Assembly: GCA_003164495.1 (NCBI GenBank)
Contig: PLTN01000167.1
Location: forward strand, 164,867 to 228,866
DNA length: 64,000 nucleotides
Reading direction: 5' to 3'
Source: Vulcanimicrobiota bacterium
GTDB lineage: Bacteria; Vulcanimicrobiota; Vulcanimicrobiia; Vulcanimicrobiales; Vulcanimicrobiaceae
A program made the translations under genes and the position numbers. Position 1 is the first letter of the stretch, and the number at the start of each line of letters is the position of its first letter. Positions 32,699 to 41,550 of the stretch are shown here, one piece after another. The notes beneath the pieces were generated by a model that made no database searches, had not been told where the DNA came from, and worked only from the letters and a program-made list of their open reading frames with translations.

Positions 32699-34816
32699 GT
32701 GAGCAAAGGACCGTTTTCGATCGGCACCGACATCGGCGGCACGTTCACGGACATGGTCGTGATCGACGAGCAGCAGCTCTTGCGGCAGTTCAAGGTGCCC
32801 ACCACCCCCGGCGATCGTAGTCTCGCGGTGCTCGAGGGTTTCAAGCTGGCAGCCGCGGAGTACGGGCTCTCTTTAGAAGAGTTCACGAAAAGCGTCGCCT
32901 ACTTCGCCCACGGGACGACGGCGGCGACGAACGCATACATCGAACGCAAAGGCGAGCGCACCGGGCTCCTGATCACGCGCGGCTTCGCCGACACGCTATT
33001 CGTGCAGCGGGCGATGGGTTCGTGGACGGGTGTCGGGGACCGTTCGAGCCACTACAGCCAACGCCGCAACCCCGACCCCATCGTTTCGCGCCGAGACATC
33101 GTCGAGATCGATGAACGCCTCGACTATAGCGGTGCCGAGATCGTGCCGCTCGACGGTGAACAAGTGCGCGCAGCGGCGCGTAAATTGCGAGCTGCTGGTT
33201 GCGGCGCGATCTCCATCTCGTTCCTGTGGGCGTTCGTGCGGCCCGATCACGAGATCGAGGCGGCGCGCATCGTGCGCGAAGAATGGCCCGACGTTTTTCT
33301 CACCCGCTCGAGCGAGATCGCACCGGTCATCGGCGAATACGAGCGCACCGCGACGACCGTTGTGAACTCTTACCTCGGCCCCATTATCGCGCGCTACGTC
33401 GAGCTGCTCGAAGACCGCCTGCGCGCCAACGGCTTCGCCGGCGACTTCACCGTAATGGATTCCGCCGGCGGCGTCGTCGACGCGGTCGAGGCCGGTTCGC
33501 GCGCCGTCGAACTGATGGTGTCGGGGCCTGCGGGCGGCGTGCTCGCATCGGCGGCGCTAGCGCGCAAGCTCGGGATTGCCAACGTCATCACCGGCGACAT
33601 GGGCGGAACGAGTTTCGACAGCGGGCTGATCGTCGACGGAGAGCCGCTGGTCAGTACGATGAGCATCGCCGGCAGTTACCACGTCGCGTCGCCACGCATT
33701 CGTGTTACCGCGATCGGCGCCGGCGGCGGCAGTATCGCGTCGATCGATGACGGCGGCGCACTGATCGTCGGTCCGGAAAGCGCGGGAGCGGTTCCCGGAC
33801 CTGCATGCTACGGCACCGGCGGCACGCGCCCGACCGTCACCGACGCCGACGTCGTGCTCGGGATTATCGATCCGAAATATTTCCTGGGCGGCGGCATCCC
33901 GCTCTACCGCGATCTTGCCGAAGCGGCGATCCGCACCCACATCGCGGAGCCGCTCGGGCTCTCCGTTCTCGACGCGGCGGCCGGAATTCGCGCGGTTGCC
34001 GAAAACCAGATGGCCGATCTGGTGCGCACCGTGACGATCCAGCAGGGCTACGATCCGCGCGATTTCGCCTTCTTTGCTTACGGCGGCGCGGGACCGACGC
34101 ACGGGTACGCGATCGCGCAAGAAGCCAGGATCGACACGGTCGTCGTTCCTGCGACCGCCACCGTGCACTCCGGCTTCGGCGCGGTGTCGTCGGACCGCTT
34201 TCGCAGCTTTCAGCAAAGCGATCCGCAGCGCACCCCTCCCAACGCACACGATCCGGCCGAACACCTCGATGTGGATCGCATCAACCGCACGTTTGCGGAA
34301 CTCGAGGAGCGCTGCCGCGCCGCGATGCACGCGCATCCCGCGCTCACGACGAAGCGCACGCTGTACTTCCGTTTCCGCCGTCAAGCGCACGAACTGGCCG
34401 TGCCGGTGGCCAACGTCACCCTAGAAACCGCCGACCTGAGCGCGCTCGTCAACGATTTCTTCGCGCGCTACGAGCGTATCTATGGTGCTGGAACGAGCCT
34501 CGCAGAAGCGGGCATCGAGATCAACACCTTCCGCATCGAAGGCCGGGTGCCGTCGCCGACCGTGAGCGAAGGTCGCGCACCGAGTTCGGGCGGCGATGGC
34601 TCGCTGCTCGGCGAGCGTGAGGTGCGCTTCGAGGACGCGATGGTGCGAACGGCGATCCATCGCGGCGAGCTGGTCCCGGCCGGCACGAAACTCGCGGGCC
34701 CGGCAATCCTCGAGTTCTTCGGTACGACCGTGGTCGTCGGACCACGACAACATGCTGTGGTAGACGAACACGGCAACGTCATCATCCGTTCCATGCAGGA
34801 GACGATGAACGCATGA
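32699..34816 (+). CDS. HyuA-type subunit of an acetone/acetophenone carboxylase-like or hydantoinase enzyme
   Basis: This 705-residue protein has the ATP-binding motif GTDIGGTFTD at 9-18, the central block MDSAGGVVDAVEAGSR and the later FAYGGAGPTHGYAIA block of the HyuA/oxoprolinase family. In ATP-dependent carboxylases this subunit phosphorylates the substrate or bicarbonate. GTG 32699 has GAGGAG four bases upstream; an in-frame TTG-type extension to 32615 is not needed. The stop overlaps the HyuB start (ATGA). With the HyuB protein carrying a gamma-like domain, a ketone carboxylase is more likely than a hydantoinase. Confidence 0.83.
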   Translation: MSKGPFSIGTDIGGTFTDMVVIDEQQLLRQFKVPTTPGDRSLAVLEGFKLAAAEYGLSLEEFTKSVAYFAHGTTAATNAYIERKGERTGLLITRGFADTLFVQRAMGSWTGVGDRSSHYSQRRNPDPIVSRRDIVEIDERLDYSGAEIVPLDGEQVRAAARKLRAAGCGAISISFLWAFVRPDHEIEAARIVREEWPDVFLTRSSEIAPVIGEYERTATTVVNSYLGPIIARYVELLEDRLRANGFAGDFTVMDSAGGVVDAVEAGSRAVELMVSGPAGGVLASAALARKLGIANVITGDMGGTSFDSGLIVDGEPLVSTMSIAGSYHVASPRIRVTAIGAGGGSIASIDDGGALIVGPESAGAVPGPACYGTGGTRPTVTDADVVLGIIDPKYFLGGGIPLYRDLAEAAIRTHIAEPLGLSVLDAAAGIRAVAENQMADLVRTVTIQQGYDPRDFAFFAYGGAGPTHGYAIAQEARIDTVVVPATATVHSGFGAVSSDRFRSFQQSDPQRTPPNAHDPAEHLDVDRINRTFAELEERCRAAMHAHPALTTKRTLYFRFRRQAHELAVPVANVTLETADLSALVNDFFARYERIYGAGTSLAEAGIEINTFRIEGRVPSPTVSEGRAPSSGGDGSLLGEREVRFEDAMVRTAIHRGELVPAGTKLAGPAILEFFGTTVVVGPRQHAVVDEHGNVIIRSMQETMNA

Positions 34817-36993
34817 GCACTTTAGCTGAACGCGCCGACGAGGTTCGCCAGGCCGATCCAGTAACATTCGAGGTCATTCGGCACCGGCTGCTCGGGATCA
34901 CTACGGAACAGGCTGCGCGCCTGGTAACGATCTCCGGCTCGAAGCATGTGACGGAGATGTCCGATTACAACGTCGGCTTGTATTTGCCCGATGGTTCAGT
35001 CGCGGCCATGGGCCGTACAATCCTCTTCCACTCATCCTCCATGGCGGCGACCGTGCGCGCGGTAATCGAGGACTGCAGCGACAATCCGGGCATCGGACCG
35101 GGTGACATGTTCGTCGTCAACGACCCCTGGAAGGGCACCGTCCACGCGCCGGACTTCGCGGTCGTCGCACCCTTGCACATCGACGGGCAACTGGTGCTAT
35201 GGGCCGGTGCAATGATGCACATGTCGGACATCGGCGGCATGAGCGAAGGCAGCATGGTGCAAGCCGCGTCGGAGATCTATCAAGAAGGCTTGATTTTGCC
35301 GCCCACCAAGTTGGTCGAAAACGGGCGGGTGCGCGGCGACGTGTTCCGCATGATCCTCAATAATTGCCGCCATCCGGCAACGATGAGCCTCGATCTCAAG
35401 GGCCTTATAGCGGCCAACAACGCGGCCATGGAGGGGCTCGAAAAACTTGTCGGCCGCTACGGGGTCGAGCGCTTGCAGCGCGTGATGACAGCGCTGATTC
35501 AAACCTCCGAAACGCGGCTGCGCAAGCGTCTGGCGCAACTGCCGGATGCCACCATCGTCGCTGTTGGGTATATGGAGTTCGAACGTACGCTCGGCGACAT
35601 TCCCGAAGTGCATCTCGAAATGCGCAAGTCGGGCGACACGCTGACGTTCGATTTCTCGAAGTCATCGCCGCAAGTGGCGAACTCGACCAACTGTACGCGC
35701 GGCGGGATGATGGCCGGCATCTCGGCCGCGTTGCTACCGACGCTGGCATACGACATTCCATGGAACGAGGGGCTCTACCGACCCATCGAGGTGATCTGTC
35801 CGGACGGCAAGATCTGCAACGCGCGGAAGCCGGCCGCTGTCAGTGGAAACATCGCGGGCGCGGTGTGGGAAGTGGAGAATACCGCGACCGTCGCGCTCTC
35901 GAAGCTCGTCGCGTGCTCGGACGAGTTCTTGCCCGAAGCGCAGGCGTCGCCGTGCGGGCGCCCTGGGTCATTGGGCTTCTTCGGAGTCAACCAGCACGGC
36001 GAGCGATTCATGGGCCGCACGTACGACGTCCTCGCCTCGGGTGCCGGCGCCTACTCGCATCACGACGGCGTTTCTACCCAAGGTCATCACGACATCGAGC
36101 GTTTGACCGTCAGCAACGTCGAAGCGCTGGAACTTGATTTGCCGATGCTCTACTTGCGCCGCGGCCTCGCACCGGATAGCGGAGGCGCCGGCCGCCAGCG
36201 TGGCGGCATGAGCCTGCTCGGCGTCTACAAGCCGCACGTCGTTTCGTCGACCTTCAACCGCGCCGGCGTACAATGGAAGGTTCCCGACGCCGAAGGCGCC
36301 TTCGGCGGATACGTCGGCCAAGAAACGTCGAGTGAAGTGTTACGCAACACCGATGTACTCGATCAATTAGCGTCCGGCCGCATCCCTGAGTACGACGACC
36401 TGCACGGCGAACGCCCGGATGGCGAACCGCCGCCCGCCATGGTGCTCGCTCCGTGCGACGTCGTACGCGCGCATCCGCCCGCCGGCGCGGGCTGGGGCGA
36501 TCCGCTCGATCGGCTGATCGCCGACGTCCAGGCCGATCTCGACGACGGGCTCGTTTCCCCGTCGGCTGCAGAGCGCTACTATGGTACTCGGCTGGATGAC
36601 GCCGGTAACGTCGACGACGCGGCGAGCGTTGCTAATCGCGAACGCATTCGTTCCGAGCGCCGCGGCTGGCCCGCCAGGCGCACGGAACGCTTCGTAGCCG
36701 AAGGCGTCGCGAAACGCCTCCAGCCGCTCGGGGACCGATTAGAGGTCGCGCAAGACGAACGCGGCAGCCGCTGGATACGCTGCACGTGCGGACACGTTTT
36801 TGGACCGGCGGCGGGCAACTGGCGCGAGTATGCCGGCATGAAAAAAGTCGACCCGGCGACCATCGGTCCGCGACTGCACGTTCACGAGAAGCTCGAATTG
36901 CGTCAGTATGTGTGCACGGGGTGCGGCCGAACGCATGCGGTAGACATCTGCCGCGCCGGCGCGCCGGACAATCACGACATCCAGCTAAAGTAG
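34813..36993 (+). CDS. HyuB-type subunit fused to an acetone carboxylase gamma-like zinc domain
   Basis: The first 570 or so residues of this 726-residue protein are a HyuB/oxoprolinase B subunit, starting VTFEVIRHRLLGITTEQAAR, with HMSDIGGMSEGSMVQAASEI in the middle and RGGMSLLGVYKP near the end. The last 130 residues differ from plain HyuB: a linker, then CTCGHVFGPAAGNWREYA (Cys657, Cys659, His661) and YVCTGCGRTHAVDI (Cys701, Cys704). These match the small gamma subunit of acetone carboxylases, which binds a metal. The fusion suggests a single chain for two subunits. It overlaps HyuA and is followed one base later by the ABC permease. Confidence 0.82.
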   Translation: MSTLAERADEVRQADPVTFEVIRHRLLGITTEQAARLVTISGSKHVTEMSDYNVGLYLPDGSVAAMGRTILFHSSSMAATVRAVIEDCSDNPGIGPGDMFVVNDPWKGTVHAPDFAVVAPLHIDGQLVLWAGAMMHMSDIGGMSEGSMVQAASEIYQEGLILPPTKLVENGRVRGDVFRMILNNCRHPATMSLDLKGLIAANNAAMEGLEKLVGRYGVERLQRVMTALIQTSETRLRKRLAQLPDATIVAVGYMEFERTLGDIPEVHLEMRKSGDTLTFDFSKSSPQVANSTNCTRGGMMAGISAALLPTLAYDIPWNEGLYRPIEVICPDGKICNARKPAAVSGNIAGAVWEVENTATVALSKLVACSDEFLPEAQASPCGRPGSLGFFGVNQHGERFMGRTYDVLASGAGAYSHHDGVSTQGHHDIERLTVSNVEALELDLPMLYLRRGLAPDSGGAGRQRGGMSLLGVYKPHVVSSTFNRAGVQWKVPDAEGAFGGYVGQETSSEVLRNTDVLDQLASGRIPEYDDLHGERPDGEPPPAMVLAPCDVVRAHPPAGAGWGDPLDRLIADVQADLDDGLVSPSAAERYYGTRLDDAGNVDDAASVANRERIRSERRGWPARRTERFVAEGVAKRLQPLGDRLEVAQDERGSRWIRCTCGHVFGPAAGNWREYAGMKKVDPATIGPRLHVHEKLELRQYVCTGCGRTHAVDICRAGAPDNHDIQLK

Positions 36994-36994
36994 C

Positions 36995-37810
36995 GTGGCC
37001 GTGTCGACAATGACGGGCGGAAGGACGTTTCTACTCCCTCGGCTGTTCGCGTCGCCCGCGATGCTCTACGGGCTCAGTTCAGTGCTGACCGGATTGATCG
37101 TCTGGGAAGGTGTTTACCGCATCTTTCATGTGAGCCCGCTCATCTTGTCGCCGCCGAGTGCCGTCGCCGTCGAGTTTGTAAACCTCGCACGCAGCGGAAC
37201 GCTGGGTAATGACATCTTGGTCAGCGCACGGCAGTTCTTCCTGGGATATATCATTGCGTCGGCGCTGGCGATCGTTATCGGTTTGCTGATGGGCGTGAAC
37301 CGGCATTTCCGCTATGTCTCGAACCCTTGGGTTCAAGCGCTCTACGCGACGCCGACGGTGTCGCTCGCACCGATCTTCATCATCTGGCTGGGCTTCGGGC
37401 TCATCTCGAAAGCCTCGATCGTCGGACTCCTCGTGTTCTTCCCGGTGCTGATCAACACGAGCGAGGGCGTCCGTCTCCTCGATCCACACTTCGTCGACGT
37501 CGCGGCGGCGTTCGGAACGAATCGCTGGGAATTTTTTTACAAGGTTGTGTTGCCTGCCACGCTGCCGCATATCTTCACCGGCTTGCGGCTGGCCGTTGCA
37601 CGTGGGATCATCGGCTTGGTCGTGGCCGACCTCTTCGGTTCGACTGAAGGTCTCGGGTACCTCATCCTCAACGCCTCGCAGATCTTCAATACCCCGCAGC
37701 TCTTCGTGGGAACGGTCGTGCTGGCGATCGGCGGCGTTCTGTTGACCGAGCTCTTGACGGTGATCGAGAGACTCGTCAGCCCGTGGACCCGTGTGGCACA
37801 CGTCCTGTGA
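36995..37810 (+). CDS. ABC transporter permease (SsuC/TauC type)
   Basis: This 271-residue permease has six predicted membrane segments and the EAA cytoplasmic loop (VDVAAAFGTNRWEFFYKVVL then PATLPHIFTGLRLAV) that docks on the ATPase. It belongs to the nitrate/sulfonate/taurine importer family, the same class as the many binding proteins here. It begins at GTG one base after the HyuB stop; ATG 37010 is an alternative. It is the only permease of this class in the window. Confidence 0.88.
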   Translation: MAVSTMTGGRTFLLPRLFASPAMLYGLSSVLTGLIVWEGVYRIFHVSPLILSPPSAVAVEFVNLARSGTLGNDILVSARQFFLGYIIASALAIVIGLLMGVNRHFRYVSNPWVQALYATPTVSLAPIFIIWLGFGLISKASIVGLLVFFPVLINTSEGVRLLDPHFVDVAAAFGTNRWEFFYKVVLPATLPHIFTGLRLAVARGIIGLVVADLFGSTEGLGYLILNASQIFNTPQLFVGTVVLAIGGVLLTELLTVIERLVSPWTRVAHVL

Positions 37811-38598
37811 GCGAGACCTTGCTGGCGTTCGAAATGGTGCGCAAAGAATTTACCCGCCCGAACGGTGACGCGCCGATCCTGGCGATCGAGAACGTGTCGT
37901 TCGAGCTGCGCGCTAAAGAGTTTGTCAGCGTCGTCGGCCCGTCTGGTTGCGGTAAGACGACGTTACTGCGCATGGCGGCGGGTATGACGAAGCCGACGGC
38001 GGGATCACTGCACTTCGCAGGCGGCGCGCATGACGGCACGACCGGCTTCGTCTTTCAGCATGCGAGCCTGTTCCCGTGGCGCACGGTCAGCGAGAACGTC
38101 GCCTACGGTCTCGAGCTTGCGCGCAACCGCCGGCGGACGCATCTGGCGCATGCAGAAGTGCAGCGGCGCGTCGGCGACTTGCTCGAGCTCGTCGGGCTGG
38201 CCGATTTCGGCCGCTTCTACCCGCCGGAGATCTCGGGCGGCATGCAGCAGCGGTGCAATCTCGCGCGCGCGCTCGCCATCCAGCCCGATCTGCTGCTGAT
38301 GGACGAGCCGTTCAGCGCGCTCGATGCGCAGACTCGCGAAGAATTGCAGCTCGAACTGATGCGGATCGCGAGCGAACTGGGCACGACGATCCTGTTCATC
38401 ACGCACGACATCCGCGAAGCGACGTTCCTGTCCGACCGCGTCATCGTGCTGTCGGCGCGGCCGTCACATGTGCTGGAAATCGTCGACGTTCCGGCACCCC
38501 GGCCGCGCGCATTCGAATACCAGGTCAGCACCGAATTCAACGCGATCATGCGCCATTTGTTCGAACTCGTGCATGAGCCGACCGCGCAGGCGGTGTGA
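37807..38598 (+). CDS. ABC transporter ATP-binding protein (SsuB/TauB type)
   Basis: This 263-residue ATPase has Walker A GPSGCGKTT at 44-52, the Q-loop FQHASLFPWRTV, signature ISGGMQQRCNLARAL, Walker B LLLMDEPFSALD and the switch His in ITHDIREAT. GTG 37807 overlaps the permease stop (GTGA). Together with the permease it makes the only SsuA-type import channel visible here, and may be shared by several binding proteins. Confidence 0.9.
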   Translation: MSETLLAFEMVRKEFTRPNGDAPILAIENVSFELRAKEFVSVVGPSGCGKTTLLRMAAGMTKPTAGSLHFAGGAHDGTTGFVFQHASLFPWRTVSENVAYGLELARNRRRTHLAHAEVQRRVGDLLELVGLADFGRFYPPEISGGMQQRCNLARALAIQPDLLLMDEPFSALDAQTREELQLELMRIASELGTTILFITHDIREATFLSDRVIVLSARPSHVLEIVDVPAPRPRAFEYQVSTEFNAIMRHLFELVHEPTAQAV

Positions 38599-38694
38599 GG
38601 GAGTGATCATGCCGGCATAGGCGGGCAGGCGGGGTGCTTTCACATGCTGAAAACGCTTTCATTCCACGTTCCGGCAACCGGTTGCAGAGAAGTC

Positions 38695-39486
38695 ATGAAA
38701 GCGAACAGTACCCGCGAAGCGAGCAGCTACACGGTGGAGGCGCTGGCCAAAGGTTTGCGCATCCTCGCTCTCTTTAGCGAAAAGCGGCCCCACTTACGAC
38801 TGACCGAAATCGTGAATTTGACGGGCGTGCCGATGCCGACCGCGTTTCGGCTCGTCGCGACGCTCGAGAGCGAAGGTTATCTGGAGCGCCTTCCGGATGG
38901 CGCCGTTCGGCCGGGCGCCGGCGTACTTATGTTGGGGTTCGCTGCGTTGCGCGGCCTCGATCTCGTACAGACCTCGTCGGTCATTCTGCGCGAACTCTTT
39001 GCTCAAACGAAGCAGACGGTCAACCTCGGCGTTCTGTCGCAGGATCGCGTCGTCTATGTCGCGCGCCTGCAGAGCGACAGCGTCCTGGTTACGGCGAACA
39101 TTACGGTCGGTTCAACGTTGCCGGCCATCGTAACGTCGATGGGCAAAGTTTTGCTCGCGTCCTTGCCCGATGACGAGTTGCGCAAGCGAATTGCGCCAAG
39201 TTCCTTTGCCGGTACTTGGGGGCCGAATGCGATCCGGAATATGACGAGCTTGAAGAAGGAGCTTGCGGTTGTCCGCGAACGCGGCTTCGCCTATCAGGAT
39301 GAAGAGCTCGTATCGGGACTGCGCTCGATCGCGGCGCCGGTTCGCCAGAATGATGGGCGCGTGGTGGCTGCCGTAAACGTTGCCGTGCCTGCGCGTGATT
39401 TTTCCGTGGAGCAATTGCGTAAGCAGGTCCTCGATCCGCTGATCGCCGCGTGCACGCAAATCTCGCGTCGCCTCGGGAACTCATGA
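38695..39486 (+). CDS. IclR-family transcriptional regulator
   Basis: This 263-residue regulator has an N-terminal winged helix (VEALAKGLRILALFSEKRPH, then EIVNLTGVPMPTAFRLVATL) and the IclR effector domain. The effector pattern is VVYVARLQSDSVL, ITVGSTLPAIVTSMGKVLLA and a late QDEELVSGLRSIAAPV. IclR proteins often control aromatic degradation (PcaR, PobR). It is oriented with the downstream oxidoreductase operon, 35 bases from the ferredoxin gene, and the palindrome at 39931 is a possible target. ATG 38695 fits the family; ATG 38644 would add 17 residues. Confidence 0.87.
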   Translation: MKANSTREASSYTVEALAKGLRILALFSEKRPHLRLTEIVNLTGVPMPTAFRLVATLESEGYLERLPDGAVRPGAGVLMLGFAALRGLDLVQTSSVILRELFAQTKQTVNLGVLSQDRVVYVARLQSDSVLVTANITVGSTLPAIVTSMGKVLLASLPDDELRKRIAPSSFAGTWGPNAIRNMTSLKKELAVVRERGFAYQDEELVSGLRSIAAPVRQNDGRVVAAVNVAVPARDFSVEQLRKQVLDPLIAACTQISRRLGNS

Positions 39487-39520
39487 GCGTCGCGGCGGAA
39501 TTTTCGTAAGGAAGCCGTCG

Positions 39521-39877
39521 ATGTACCGCTGGTCAGCGCCGCCTGAGGGCACCGATGTCTGCGCGATAAGCGACGTTCCCACCGGCGGCGCCATCGTCGT
39601 TGCCGTCGGTACGCAACGCACGGAGATCGTCGTCGTCCGGGATGCCGATGGTGCGCGCGGTTTTGTGAACATCTGCCCGCATACGCCGCTGCCGTTGAAC
39701 ATCGACTCGCGCATCTACTCACACGAAAATGAGGTACATTGCGATCACCATTTCGCGACATTTCGCTTTTCGGATGGGCTGTGTACGGCAGGTGCGTGCC
39801 CCGGCGAAGCGCTGACGCTCGTTCCCCTCGCTATCGAAGGCGATCGGCTTAAGATTGCAGCGAAAACGGCTGAGTAA
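39521..39877 (+). CDS. Rieske-type ferredoxin
   Basis: This 118-residue protein is a single Rieske [2Fe-2S] domain with Cys52/His54 in ICPHTPLPLN and Cys74/His77 in HCDHHFATFRF. It could pass electrons from a reductase to one of the Rieske oxygenases in this island, none of which has its own ferredoxin gene alongside. No ferredoxin reductase is visible in the window. Two more cysteines (Cys88, Cys93) follow the second pair. It lies just after the IclR-type gene. Confidence 0.82.
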   Translation: MYRWSAPPEGTDVCAISDVPTGGAIVVAVGTQRTEIVVVRDADGARGFVNICPHTPLPLNIDSRIYSHENEVHCDHHFATFRFSDGLCTAGACPGEALTLVPLAIEGDRLKIAAKTAE

Positions 39878-39930
39878 ACCGCAGGTCTCGAAAGAAGCCT
39901 GCCGGAATTGCTTAGAAAATAGAAAGTAAT

Positions 39931-39945
39931 TTTCATTGTATGAAA
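39931..39945. promoter_or_regulatory. Palindrome TTTCAT-N3-ATGAAA before the dehydrogenase operon
   Basis: Perfect six-base arms around TGT lie nine bases before ATG 39954, in an A+T-rich leader with TTGCTT 17 bases upstream of the first arm. The position would block transcription start or elongation when bound. The IclR-type protein encoded just upstream is the obvious candidate. Confidence 0.4.
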
Positions 39946-39953
39946 GTTAAAGC

Positions 39954-40742
39954 ATGGAGTTATCCGTAGCACCGAACACTGCTGCAGGTGCGTGGCTCGG
40001 CCTCGAAAACGCCGCTGTGCTCATCGCCGGGGCAGGTGGCATCGGGCGAGCGCTCATCGAGGGATTTGCCGGCGTCGGAGCGCGCGTGGTTGCCGTCGAC
40101 AACGACGCGGCGCGTGTATCATCCGCCGTTGAAGAGTTGGATCTCGAGGGGCGCGGGGGTGCCGGTCTGGTCGCCGATCTCCGCGATCCGGATCTGGCGC
40201 GTAACGCCGTCGCCAAGGCCGCGGAACGCATGGGATCGATCGACGTATTCGTCCACGCCTTGGGCATGAACGACCGTAAGCCCATCGTCGACTACACGGA
40301 CGATGAGTGGCGCACGTTTATCGAGGTCAATCTGAACAGCGCCTTTTGGCTCGGTCAGGCCGCCGGCAAGCTCATGTGCGCCAAAGGATACGGGCGCCAG
40401 ATTTACTTCTCTTCGGTCGCCGGCTTACTCGCGCATAAGCACCATGGGCCATATGCCGCGACCAAAGGCGGTATCAATCAGATGATGCGCGTCATGGCAA
40501 ACGAGTGGGCGATGTCGGGCGTCACCGTCAACGCGCTCGCGCCGGGTTACATCGAGACCCCGCTCACCGCCGAGCATCTCAAAAAGCCCGGCGTTCGCTC
40601 AGCCCTCGAAGCGCTCGTTCCCGCGGGCCGCCTCGGGGTCGTCGACGATGTTGTCGGCCCCGCGCTCTTTCTCGCATCGCGCCACGCGGCATTCGTCACC
40701 GGACATATTCTGTTCGTCGACGGCGGCCGCACGCTCATTTAG
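39954..40742 (+). CDS. Short-chain dehydrogenase/reductase
   Basis: This 262-residue Rossmann enzyme has the cofactor motif LIAGAGGIGRALIEGFAG and Ser in IYFSSVAGL. The catalytic YxxxK is YAATK, and a late APGYIETPLTAEHL loop follows. Asp in VVAVDNDAAR suggests NAD preference. It starts an operon with a second SDR (10 bases) and an FAH-type hydrolase. It probably oxidises a hydroxylated intermediate such as a dihydrodiol or alcohol; the substrate is not deducible. Confidence 0.87.
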   Translation: MELSVAPNTAAGAWLGLENAAVLIAGAGGIGRALIEGFAGVGARVVAVDNDAARVSSAVEELDLEGRGGAGLVADLRDPDLARNAVAKAAERMGSIDVFVHALGMNDRKPIVDYTDDEWRTFIEVNLNSAFWLGQAAGKLMCAKGYGRQIYFSSVAGLLAHKHHGPYAATKGGINQMMRVMANEWAMSGVTVNALAPGYIETPLTAEHLKKPGVRSALEALVPAGRLGVVDDVVGPALFLASRHAAFVTGHILFVDGGRTLI

Positions 40743-40751
40743 GAAAGTCTT

Positions 40752-41540
40752 ATGGCAACCATTTCGCGCGTTTTTCCGCGCTTTGAGAACAAATGGGTGA
40801 TGGTCACCGGGGCCGGCACCGGCTTCGGGCGGACGCTCGCCAAACGCGCGGCCGCCGAAGGCGCGAACGTCGTCGTTCACTACAACAACTCCAAGCAGGG
40901 TGCCGACGAAACAGCGGATGCGGTGCGCGCACTCGGACGTGAAGCCGTCATCGTTCAAGCCGACATCAAAAGCTGGGATCAAATCAAGGCAATGATCGAA
41001 ACCGCCTGGACGAAAACCGGCGGCATCGACGTCCTCATGAACAACGTCGGCGACATCGCGACCGACCAAAAAGATTGGCGAGAGATCGACGAGAAGATCA
41101 TCGATCGCGTGCTCGCCGTCGACATCAAGGGCACGATGCTGATGATCCACGAGATGGGCACCCGCATGCTCGAACGCGGCAAGGGGAACATCGTCAACAT
41201 CGCTTCCACCGTGGTCGTGCGCGGCAGCCCGCGGGCGCCGCAGTACGCTGCCGGAAAATACGGCATCATCGGTTTGACGAAGTCCTATGCCTACGCGTTC
41301 GCACCGACCGTGCGCGTCAACGCGTTCGGCCCCGGCTTCATGGAAACCGAGGCGATCCTCAACCGCTTCGACTGGAACCACGGGCGCAAGGAGCGCGTCC
41401 TTTCACAGACCCCGATGGGACGGGTTCCCGCCCCCGAGGAGCTCGCTGCCGCGGCGCTGTTTCTCGCCACCGACGATGCGGCGCACATGACGGGGAATTT
41501 CATCATGTGCGACGGCGGCTACAGCATGATTGGCGCTTAG
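40752..41540 (+). CDS. Short-chain dehydrogenase/reductase
   Basis: This 262-residue SDR has TGAGTGFGRTLAKRAAAEG, then NNVGDI, Ser in IVNIASTVVV and the catalytic YAAGK. HYNNSKQGADETAD after the second strand suggests NADP binding. The ending GNFIMCDGGYSM is typical of FabG-like enzymes. It is distinct from the SDR just upstream, so the two likely act on successive intermediates. An FAH-type hydrolase follows ten bases later. Confidence 0.87.
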   Translation: MATISRVFPRFENKWVMVTGAGTGFGRTLAKRAAAEGANVVVHYNNSKQGADETADAVRALGREAVIVQADIKSWDQIKAMIETAWTKTGGIDVLMNNVGDIATDQKDWREIDEKIIDRVLAVDIKGTMLMIHEMGTRMLERGKGNIVNIASTVVVRGSPRAPQYAAGKYGIIGLTKSYAYAFAPTVRVNAFGPGFMETEAILNRFDWNHGRKERVLSQTPMGRVPAPEELAAAALFLATDDAAHMTGNFIMCDGGYSMIGA

Positions 41541-41550
41541 GAGCAAGACG

